From: Paraspadella gotoi
Lineage: Eukaryota; Chaetognatha
Direction: 5' to 3'
Length of the DNA stretch: 64,000 bases
Assembly (NCBI GenBank): GCA_051294375.1
Contig: CM119264.1
Span: forward strand, 5,077,045-5,141,044
The position numbers and the translations under genes are program-made. The notes beneath the pieces are model-generated. The model searched no databases. It was not told the DNA's origin and saw only the letters and a program-made list of their open reading frames with translations. Below are positions 1 to 9,505 of the stretch, piece by piece; within the stretch, counting starts at the first letter, position 1, and every line of letters starts with the position of its first letter.

Positions 1-278
1 TCTTGCTGAGAGCGTGAAGACGATGAGGAGTAGGACGAAGACGACTCAGATATCTCAGAAGTGAGGAGGTGAGTTTTATCAGTGTAAGATGCATCTTGGT
101 GGATGATTGGCGGTTGAGAGGTTGGGTGGAGTGGCTTCTTTGTGGGCGGTTGAGAAGGCTGCTGTGGAGATTTGGACGTCGTCATGGAAACCACGCCGGA
201 ATTGTCATCGATTGCTGAGTATCGAACGGCGTCGTTGCCGCTGACGACGCTAGATAAAGCTGGTCCGTCCGCTGACAT
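1..278 (-). CDS. N-terminal exon of an unknown Ser/Pro-rich protein (partial)
   Basis: An ATG on the minus strand at 278-276 opens a frame that stays open to the window edge (92 codons plus two bases). It begins MSADGPALSSVVSG and becomes rich in Ser, Pro and Gln, with a QPPTKKP-like stretch, LLTSEISES and a poly-Ser run near the edge. No signal peptide, membrane helix or known domain is visible; it reads as a disordered cytosolic N-terminus. The gene runs in the same direction as the SLC36-type locus next to it and lies downstream of it. The upstream DNA (279-2260) is AT-rich and non-coding, which fits a first coding exon. Codon use and an uninterrupted GC-richer frame in AT-rich DNA support coding. 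Function unknown; a disordered N-terminus would suit many membrane or regulatory proteins. Confidence 0.5.
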   Translation of the reverse strand, partial: MSADGPALSSVVSGNDAVRYSAIDDNSGVVSMTTSKSPQQPSQPPTKKPLHPTSQPPIIHQDASYTDKTHLLTSEISESSSSYSSSSSRSQQ

Positions 279-2260
279 TATGGCTTTTAGTATTGAGTAG
301 TCAAAAGAATTTTAAATCTTTTATTTAAAAGTTTAATTTTGGAAATGTTTAGGTCCATTCTGTGAAGCTGAAGTCGTTGATCATGAGTAAATCTAATAGG
401 GTTGGTCAAAAGTTTTTATTTTATTGTTTTCCTATTTTGGTAATCGGTCAAAAAACAGTCAAAATTTAATAAAAATGGCATTATCAGCATTATTGAATAA
501 CGATTCTAAATTATTTTTCGAACTTTTACTACTTTAAGTAGCCAACTTTTAATTTCTATCAGAATTCAGCTAAAACTTTTTTTTGCAATAAAAGTTATTA
601 ATAATTAGAGAATTACTGATTGACCGGAACGTTTTTGAAATTTTGAGATTTAAGTTTAAATTTGAGATTTAAATAAAATTTCTTAGTAAAGAGAATTTGT
701 TTTTATTTCAACAACGATTTTTATTTTTTTGTTGTTGAAATAAAAACTTTTATTGACAGCATAATCTCCAGATTTGTTGGTAATTTAAAAAAAATTATGT
801 TATTTTAGAAGAAACTAGTACAAATATATTCTTTAAGTTCACCAGTCCCCAGAATTGTTGCGCAAGAAGTAAGGGAAAACCAGTTTTACCCCTTTTACTG
901 AAGAAGGAAATTATGTCAACAGCCGAACGATCAAAAGTTCAAGTCACGACGAAACCGAAAAGGCTCTTAATCCTGGCTGCTTCGCTGCTAGGTGAACGGT
1001 TAAATAAAATTGTCACAAAATTAATTGTGGCGTATTCTATAGAAGTAGCAGCATTTATTAAATTAAAAAAGAAAATAAAAGGCATATTGATAGAAAAAAA
1101 ATATTTAGATTAATAGATACAAAGTTCTGCCTTGAATCTTATCCCCTAATTGATCCTCCCACATTAAATAGAAATGAACACGAAACGGCGATTTAAATGT
1201 TAAGCGACTCATTTTGTCACGCTTTTTGTCCTTTACAGATAATCACGTGAATACTAAAATTACAAAACTTGCAAAAACAAGCATCTTATAGTTAGTCTTT
1301 TATGTTGAAGTATTAACAAAAAAAAACCGAATTAAACTTCGACTTTTTAATTACGCGAGAACTCGAGGCGCCACTAAAAAGGGGAAAAATGAAAGAAACC
1401 AAAAAGCATTGAAAGAATTACATTTACATACGTACAAAAAAATAGTTTACAAAGACCATCCACGGATAAACTGGCAAAAAACAGCAGCTGGAACAAGAGA
1501 AAGATTGTACGTTTGTTGTTCTGATGATCAATGAAATATATCATGAGTAGATCGACGAAATAAAATTTTCTCCGTTGTCTTAGTATCAAAAACTTGTCTT
1601 TATTTTCTCAATATAAAATAAATAAGAATTCGTATCTCGCTCTTTCTTACTAAAAGAATAATTCTTTAACATATGGAATAGTAAGTCAATTGTTAATTAC
1701 GTCACCTACTCTCTTCTTTTAGTTATCTCCCAGGAAATTTTAACTAATAAATCGTTGGTGGTATCGTTTGGAAAAGGTCTGTCAGAACTGTTATAACGAT
1801 TTTAGCAGGAGGGTTACGCGCCCGTCCCTCTTAACTGCTAGGCGGCCACCGGGCTGAACCCGGACCTTTGGGTTGGGAGGCGAATGACTTGCCTCCGGCA
1901 CCAATGGCCGCTGATGAACGGTTGGTGATTTTAAGTCCACCATACTATCAAGGGGGTCGGTGACCCGAAGGGAATAGGTAAAATGAAAAAAATACAAGCT
2001 TTGGAACCAGTTCCACGAGTTCTTCAAGTAAAAAAAGGTGCCAAAAGGATCAGATCATTAATCGATTGAAAAAATTTCTTGTCAATCAGCTGCTGAATAA
2101 GTCAACGACCAGGAAGACCGCGCGAGCGATATTAGGAAGGAAAAAAATGTTTGTATTATAATTATTTATTCTAGAAATTGTACAATCGGGATAAGAATGT
2201 TTAAAAGTATACAACAATAAGAAAATAACGTTCAACATTATTAGTACATAGTTAGCTTCA
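279..2260. other. AT-rich spacer, no gene recognised
   Basis: This stretch is AT-rich with many stops in all frames. The only structure seen is a fragment of the repeat that is duplicated at 5.0-5.8 kb (see 1800-1955). No splice-compatible open frame was found. Confidence 0.5.
1800..1955. repeat. partial copy of the 5-kb repeat unit
   Basis: About 150 bases, from GCGCCCGTCCCTCTTAACTG through GAGGCGAATGACTTGCC to TGATGAACGGTTGG, match the second half of each unit at 5028-5790 with scattered one-base gaps. It is GC-richer than its surroundings. The minus strand has a GGTTCA box reminiscent of a tRNA B box, but no full tRNA-like promoter was found. Confidence 0.75.
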
Positions 2261-4824
2261 TCAGGTCTGAAACTCGGCGATGATTTCATTTACGGATGCA
2301 ATGGCGCCAGAAAAAATTGCAATGACACTGAAAACTAGGAAGAAAACTGTCCAACAAGATTCGCCACATAAGTCGATCACCATTCTCGGCTCTGAAAAGG
2401 AAGGAGAGAAGCAGGGAAGACAAATAGAGCATTAATGCTCATTTTATTATTGATTATGCAATTTACTTATTATTTAAACCAATGAAATATTGATTTTTTA
2501 TATTGTAAGATTTTTCGCTCGTAAAAATATCATTTCAGGAAAAACTCAAAGATTTCTAGGGACGATGATATATGTACGAAGAAAATAAGAATCTAGTTTG
2601 AGATTAAAATCATTTTCAAAATTTGTCAAACGCGCTGATGAAGGTTAAAAGAAAACAAACTCTTCTAGTTCTACTTTGTAGTAAACTGAGATAAAATCAA
2701 AATTCTTTTAAGAATAAATGTTAACTAAACTAAAGATTTCTAAAAATGATTAATATTTTATTTATACGATCTATATTATATATATTATTATTATTATAGA
2801 AGTTGTACAATTTTTATATAATATAATATACATCATAGAAAATGCAAAGCCGAGACCTTCAAAACAGGCTATCATTCAACTGAGAGTAGAGTTTACGGTT
2901 GCATAGATACGCCGTCACTTCGTTTTACAAACGAAAAAAATCGTTCTGTACAAAGGCAGCAAATGATTTTTATAATATTGCTCAATTTTCTCATCTCTCC
3001 AGGCAATGATTTACGTCAATAATCCATCCATATTCCTTCAATAACATAATTTTTTTACTTCAAAAATTATTTTAATCAACATCGACCATATTAATAATCA
3101 TACTGCAGTCAGACTCGCTAACCTTGTTGTTGTTCTTCGCAACAAATCGATAGCAACCGGAATCGAAATGGAAACTGGAATTCCAAAGATGGCACCGACC
3201 AGCGAAATGAAAGGCCCTTGATCATGAAAGAGTCAAGTTTAAAGTTGATATTAATTTGGTAAGAAATATATTTTAAAACTAATCTTATGACATGTATCTG
3301 TAATTTCCCTCTTCAAACATCACGACCAGAATCAACTCATGGAAACTGGATCCCAAACTCCCACAGCCCACCGATATGAGGAAGGAAGCGGCAAAGGCGC
3401 AGTGAAGACTACGACGGCTACTCTGACGAACGTAGTCCCAGACGTCAACTCGACGCTCGTTGACGATCCACTTCTTGATGCGACGACCGAAGAGGATCTC
3501 GTGGGCGACGAGGAATGGATGGCGTAGAGGAGATGACAACGACTGAGAAGACCATCTTCAGGCTAGAGTGGGTAATGGTCAGAGTTGGGAATAGTGATAT
3601 TTTTGGATTTGAATTGTACCTTTTTCTGAGAATGAAAAGTCTTGTAAGATGAAATAATCATACTATATGAATGATTACTACATTTTGTTATCTTTAGAGT
3701 ACTGCAGAGATAAATATTCAAAACTAACAACAATCACATCCGATCAATTCAAAAACTTTTTCTAAAAATGCACAGTTCAACCTATCGTAAAGCGGTTCAT
3801 TGGGTAAGTTGAGTGTGATGACGCCCATGGCCTTGTCACCGACTCTCATGTAGCCAAAAAAAGCGATGGCGAAGTAGAAGATGGTGACCAAACTGAGTCC
3901 AATATTGATGACACCGAATGAAGAGGTCATTCTTCCGGTTCCGCCATTTTGTTTTCCAGGGGAAGAACGACGCAGATACCTATAGAAAAGAATGGGTAAT
4001 GGACAAACGCGATTATTGATGACAAAAGAAATAATGAAAGTCACCTGAAAATCAAACAATCGCAATCAATTTTTTATATGGTTTACTAATTTTATATCAA
4101 AATATCTAAAAACTGTCACAACACGACCTTCAAATGAAAAGGCGACGGTAGAGATAAAGATTGGGTATTTGAAGGGATTGATCTCTACCAGCTTGACCTC
4201 GTCCAGTGGAAGAAACTCCTCCAGTAAAAATCCGAAGAAATGATGGTGCCTACGATTTGGACAGCAATGCCCACGATGGAGACCAACGCCAACACTTCGA
4301 CGTTTCGGATCAGATTGATAAGGATGATGACCGGAGAACAAGAGCAATGTAGGCCTGGACAAGGATTTAGAAAGTGGTAATTACACAGATAAAAAATTAA
4401 ATAATAAAAGTGTCACTTTATTGCGTATTCTGAGCTCTCACCTGTACTGGCCAATGTCAAGCTGTAATTATCTCGAAAGTATTCGTATAATGCATCTGAT
4501 TCATGTACAATATTCAAAGCTGTAATTGATGACTTCGCGAATATTTTCTCCTGATAATACAAATTAAATGCGATGAATATCAAAAAGAGTAATCAATTAT
4601 GTAGTAGACAATAAGTCAAAGATTAAAACAGTTAATTTTTTTAGTTTAAAAAATCCTCTTGTACTATAAAGACAAAATAAATAATGAGAAAGCCCATTTG
4701 CTGACGCACAAAATAGAATTCATAAATTTTTTGGCGTATTTTGAGAACCATTGACATTTTTTGGTCCATACTCAAACGCAAACTGTAGTGTGTAGCCATA
4801 GTCCATTCGATTACGACCCGTAAA
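2261..4824 (-). CDS. SLC36-type (proton-coupled) amino acid transporter, frame-disrupted, 5' end missing
   Basis: SLC36/PAT proteins are multi-pass symporters of small amino acids in lysosomal or plasma membranes. Seven minus-strand exons carry family hallmarks in order: 4665-4824 (MDYGYTLQFAFEYG, then MGFLIIYFVFI), 4442-4550 (ENIREVINY), 4128-4354 (INLIRNVEVLALVS, KYPIFISTVAFSFEG), 3782-3979 (ICVVLPLENKM, FGYMRVGDKAMGVITLNLP), 3372-3562 (LKMVFSVVV, a loop, VVVFT), 3123-3216 (GPFISLVGAIFG) and 2261-2391 (FSVIAIFSGAIASVNEI, stop). Most exon edges have GT/AG; FEG|ICVVLPLENKM joins in phase. The frame breaks within exons near 4740, 4228, 3930, 3510 and 3390; the first four are each repaired by adding one base. 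That suits either consensus errors or recent pseudogene decay. The first two helices and the start codon were not found; repeats occupy 5.0-5.8 kb instead. Confidence 0.8.
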
Positions 4825-5027
4825 CTTGCAGAACAATCTAGAGAAACCAAAACAAATTTAGAATTAAAAAAAGCGTTTTTCTCTTAATGAACATTCAACC
4901 CTCCGTCTCTTCAAAGAACCTCTCCAACTTTAAAATCAATATAGTTTGTGGACAAAGCACTAAGTTAGTGAAAAGAGCTTTCCCAACTTCTTTAAATCGC
5001 TCTAGCAGCCTTGGAACGGGTCTAGGG

Positions 5028-5790
5028 CATGTCGCCTGATGTGTTGGGGGCGGAAATTGCAACGCCAGGTTGAGGCATGTTGCCTGAAAGTGTTGTTGTT
5101 GCTGTTGTGTCAGAAGTCGGGCTCACCAATGAAGAGAACAGTAAATTATTGTTATGAGTGTAGTGAAGAACCGTTCAATTATAAGCAGTCCCTGAGCTTC
5201 GGATCAGGCTGTAACACCATGTTACAGCGGGTTAAGCGCCCCGTCCCTCTTAACTGCTAGATCGACACGGGCTAGAACCCGGACTTTGGTTGGGAGGCGA
5301 ATGACTTGCCTCCGGCACCAATGGCCACTGATGAACGGTTGGTGGATTTTAGTCCACATACATCCCCCCTCCCGTAGGAGAAGTCTGTTGGTCTCTTCAG
5401 TGAATTGTTGTTGGTGGAAAGTTCGTCACCAAGTTGAGGCATGTCGCCTGATGTGTTGGGGGCGGAAATTGCAACGCCAGGTTGAGGCATGTGGCCTGAA
5501 AGTGTTGTTGTTGCTGTTGTGTTCAGAAGTCGGGCTCACCAATGAAGAGACAGTAATTGATTGATTGAGTAGTGAAGAACCGTTCAATATAAGCAGTCCC
5601 TGAGCTTCGATCAGCCTGTAAATAATGTTAAGGCGGGTTAAGCCCCCGTCCCTCTTAACTGCCAGACGACCAGCCCGGGCCTAGATACCCGGGACTTTGG
5701 GTTGGAGGCGAATGACTTGGCCTCTCCGGCACCAATGCCGCTGATGAACGGTTGTGGATTTATAGTCACCATAAATCCCTTTAAAACAAT
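5028..5790. repeat. tandem pair of ~0.41-kb units
   Basis: Two adjacent units (about 5028-5437 and 5439-5790) share CATGTCGCCTGATGTGTTGG, a GTT-rich stretch, GAAGAACCGTTCAAT.ATAAGC and the CCCGTCCCTCTTAACTGC block that also occurs at 1.8 kb. The copies differ mainly by single-base insertions and deletions. Another fragment (GAACCGTTCAATATAAGCAGT) sits at about 15408-15428. No coding capacity is convincing: frames open in one copy are broken in the other. Likely a non-autonomous mobile element or a segmental tandem duplication. Confidence 0.75.
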
Positions 5791-6850
5791 AAAAACAATA
5801 AAATACTGCAAATATATTAAGTATATTGCTTAAATTTATTCAATGTCTTACGATTAGGATTTCTATCGTGTTAATTTCAGTAATTTTAAGAATGTTAAGT
5901 ATGGCTTTTATGTCACAGAAGACTTATGTATATAAATTCTTGATCTCTGATATCATTTCCAGACATAAGATCTGCAATGTATTTGTAATCTTTAGAGGTC
6001 AGGCTCAGTTCGTTCGTATAATTTCAACAAAAGGTAAACGTTTGGCAGCACAATGTTCCGTTTAAACCGCCTATGGTGTTTCTATGGTAGAAATTCTACC
6101 ACTTGATTCTATGGATGTTGACCAATTTCAAAGTAAAATTATTGAAAATTGTTGATCATTGTGAAAAAACAATATTTTTTTTAATGCAACTATTAAATAT
6201 TTTTTTATACAATTAAAATAGGGCCAATCTTTGTCAATAGGGTGGGTCAGAAGTTTGATTCATGAACCTTCCCAAATGAAACTTCATACATTTCTGAGAA
6301 AACTTTCAATGGACCAAAATTTTCTAAAATGGCTAGAAGAATTAGTAATTATTTTTTAAATATTTATTTATATATAAGAAATGTCAAAATTTTTTTGGGA
6401 ATTTTTTATTTTTAAAAGCAGTTTCAGATAGCTTATAAAAGGTTGCCAACACAAAGTATAATTCTTTTTTTAACATTTTGATGATAAGTGGGTCAAAATT
6501 AGGAAAAACCTTAAAAAATAATAATCATCATCCAATGATTTTAGCAGTTTTTGATAATTTTCAGTAATAAAACATCAAAATTTTAAAAAGTTGTAATTAC
6601 ATTTTTTGCTTAACTTGTTGGGCTCTATCAGAATCAATTAAAAAAAATAATTTTTTTTTAAAATTTGACATTTTATAGCAATATAATAATTTTAATTTTT
6701 GAATTGCGTCACTAACCGCTAATTTAAAATTAGGAGAAAGTGTTTGACATTTCATAGTTTCAAACCCCTTTCAAAATATTACCCCCCTAGAGCTCCCAGA
6801 AATACCATGAATTTTGAAAGTTCCTGATACCTGCAAAAAATCAGTATATT
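5791..6850. repeat. AT-rich dispersed repeat copy (reverse orientation) in geneless DNA
   Basis: From about 6200 to 6780 the reverse complement matches 12090-12590 for several hundred bases, sharing AGAATTATACTTTGTGT, a TGATGATGAT block, GATTCTGATAGAGC and CAATAGGG-like ends. The rest is AT-rich with no gene. Other copies lie at about 38985-39110, 59190-59565 and, more weakly, 26800-27000. Confidence 0.7.
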
Positions 6851-8150
6851 TTGAAAAATGAGCTTTGTTATTTCAGGCCAGCATACTTAAATTAATTCAA
6901 AATAAAGTTATTAATAACCTTATTACTAAATTTTTGTTGTGTTTATAAATAAGTTAAAAAATTATTATTACGAAATTAGAAATTATTTTTTTAACCAATA
7001 TCGTCCCTGACCCAAATTACTCTTACAATTCTAATAAGATTTTTTAAGAAAGTATGATTGGTTATACAAATAGAACTTTCTCTAAGGATTTTAAATATTT
7101 AATCCTTAAGCTAAGATATTGGCCTTTAAAGGTTTAGCCAAATGATAGCCAAAAAGAAAAGTAAGCTAATTAGAAAGCTTTGGCCTGTGGCTTAGCCAAC
7201 AACTTCCCACTCAACCTTACCCTTAAACTCTCCCCCAACCTAACCTAGCACAGGCCTTTTATCATTTGCAAGCCTCAACCCTAATCTTAATGTCCCTAGT
7301 ACAAGTAACAGAAAAAATTATCATTTAGGCCAGGTTGCCATGATTAAGTGCAATTTGACTGGCTCAGAAAAAGGGACAGGAAGCTTGGGTTAGGGTTAGG
7401 GAAGCTATGTGAGAAGGAAATTAAAGATTAAAGTTTAGCCTTAATTGATGGCCAGAGGCGGGATGCCTCAGTTAGGCTCAGAGGTGACCTCAGGCTAAGG
7501 TGAGGTTGTGTGAGAGGTTTCTGGAGTGATGCAGGGTTAGGGTTCTGGATGATATAAAACAGGAGGCCTAAGTTAGGGTTAGGCTAAGGAAGTGGCTCTC
7601 TCAGATGTTACCAGCCTGGGAAAACTGGTTAGGTTTGGATCAGAGACCGGTTTGGGGTTAAGGTTCAGCAGAATTACACTCCCTTGATTAAGGTTAGGAT
7701 AGAGGTTGCTGATTAAGATTCAGACTTAGGGTGAGACAAGAAGAGCCACGTTAGGTTAGGCTAGGGTTAGGTTAAAATTAGTTAGGTTGATATATATATA
7801 GCTGCAAAGGCCAAGTCGCCTCTCCATCTAATTCGCTTAAATTTATTTTTGCATCACTTGGTAAACTTTTAAGGCCAATTATCTCGTTTAAAGATTAAAA
7901 GATTTAAAACCCTTTGACAGTTCTATTTGGTTTAACCAGATAGTAAAATCTTATTAAAATTAGTAGAATTGTTTGCGTTAGGGCCGTTTGGCTTTTAAAA
8001 AAATTATGAATTTTAACTTGAAGCTTTCTGTAATAATATTTTTATAACCTTATTTATAAACCAAAAACAAAAAATATAATATAAGGTTATTGCGTAACTT
8101 TTTATTTTGATTTATTTAAGTATCTCATTTTTTCCCAAAATCTGAATTTT
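6850..8150. mobile_element. fold-back element with ~0.28-kb inverted arms and TTAGG-like core
   Basis: The left arm (about 6850-7145) reappears inverted at about 7865-8150: CTTTAAAGGCCAATAT..TTAAGG..AAATCC..GTTCTATTTG pairs with its complement, and the outer part pairs through AACTTATTTATAAAC and AAGGTTATT..AACTTT. Between the arms the DNA is a degenerate GTTAGG/TTAGGG-like tract (for example GGGTTAGGGTTAGGGAAG near 7385, and several more to 7785), with the C-rich complement near 7210-7250. No transposase frame is present. Long inverted arms without coding capacity fit a fold-back or MITE-like element. Confidence 0.65.
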
Positions 8151-8299
8151 AAAAACCGGAAGTGGTTTGACGCAAAAAACTGGCGTGGAAAATCCATAAT
8201 GAGCATCCGGAAATTTTATTTTAATGTTGATATTCGTTTTCTCACTAAATTTGGCACAAGGAAACTTTTGCAGTATCAGTAACTTTCATAAATGTATGA

Positions 8300-8580
8300 T
8301 ATTCTGGAGCTCTACGGCCCCCCCCCGTCCACCTCACGATTCACGATCGCCATCGCCCTGTCTCGCTTTTCGCGTTCTCCTCCCTTATTTCCTTGTTCTC
8401 CATCCAACAGGCCCCTTTCCGCGCCAACCTTCGTTTCTTGCCATGTCCCTTCCCGCCACATTCCTTTCTCGCCACGCCCATTTTTGCACCACGCCCCCTT
8501 TCGCCACATCCTCTTTGACGCGCACGCGCGACGCGCGCGAGTCACGATTCCGAGGTGGCGCTTTCAACGGCGCCATCTCT
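8300..8580. other. C-rich, CpG-containing patch
   Basis: A 280-base segment is abruptly rich in C and CpG compared with the AT-rich DNA on both sides, with repeated CGCCAC/CACGCCC words and a (CT) tail at 8577-8610. Overlapping open frames exist on both strands, but their composition is low-complexity and no domain is visible. It lies about 0.9 kb upstream of the receptor-like gene and could be part of its promoter region, or a simple-sequence insertion. Confidence 0.35.
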
Positions 8581-8964
8581 CTTTTCTTTCTCTCTCTCTT
8601 ACTTTCTTTCCATCTTACATATTTTTTTATTTTAGCCCGGGTTTTACTGACAGCTTGTTCGTTTTTACGGTTTTAATTAATTACTGATATAATTCTATAT
8701 AACAAACGGCGAAGCATAATTTCATAATGATTTAAACTACCTATTTTTTTAGTTCAAATTTCTGCCTTACTTTAAACTTGTATTGTACGAAAAATTATTT
8801 AGTGAAAAAAAATCCTACTGTACTGTGTTAATAATATTTTTGTTTGATACAGAAGCGTGTCTCAGAAAACGTTTATAAATATTTAAACCAAAAAAAAGAT
8901 TACATGATTACTATATCAGTCGAGTCTAATGAGAGGCTGAATTTTTAAAAAAAATTATGGTACA

Positions 8965-9190
8965 ACAAGACATTTTTTGATCAGTGTGATCTTCATTTAT
9001 TAAATCTTGAGACAAGTGATTCCTCTTCCAAAACTTCTGTCGCTTCATTGATGAGCCCTTCTCCCGAATACAACAGCACCTCATCCGCATTTCCGTTAAA
9101 TTGACAATTGCGATGCAAGAGATTCTATCAATGCTGAAAATGAATGTTTTTCTAATTTCAGTGACGATGGGACCTCAATACTTCTTGATA
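8965..9190 (+). other. possible coding remnant or upstream exon
   Basis: Two short frames look coding-like in composition: one around 8970-9103 gives LETSDSSSKTSVASLMSPSP and ends at TGA; a second, in another frame (about 9107-9200), gives DARDSINAENECFSNFSDDG and ends at TAG. Neither has both splice borders. They may be an exon with a one-base error, a 5' UTR exon of the receptor-like gene that starts at 9506, or a transposon remnant. Confidence 0.2.
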
Positions 9191-9505
9191 TAATATTATA
9201 GTTGTATTACTTTTTCAGAATGAGAAAAAAGTTGAATAGCCCAACCTGCCGTCTAGGCCAAAAACATTTGCATCTCAAAACTTTAGAAGGTCTGTTGTCA
9301 ACTCATTCATTCGCGTTCAAAATCAATTCAACACGCCGGATTCATCCGCACTTTAAATACTAATCAATCAAATTTCTACGACCTCTTCTTCCAAGCTGTG
9401 GATTAAATATAAATCAAATAAAACTATACGAAACTAAACGGAATTAATCGGAATTATCAGGATTATTAAAAAAGTCACTACAACGTTCTTTATCAAAGTG
9501 GCGGC

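Noticed and set aside
1800-5790. CRISPR-like array or tRNA cluster suggested by repeated GC-rich blocks
   Set aside because: The repeats are long, few and irregularly spaced, without spacers of constant length, and no cloverleaf could be folded; the context is eukaryotic.
7380-7790. True telomere or chromosome end
   Set aside because: The TTAGG-like units are degenerate, irregular and flanked by inverted arms and unique sequence on both sides.
8312-8676. Overlapping 63-150-codon frames on both strands in the C-rich patch
   Set aside because: Low-complexity composition keeps several frames open at once; no splice pair or domain supports any of them.
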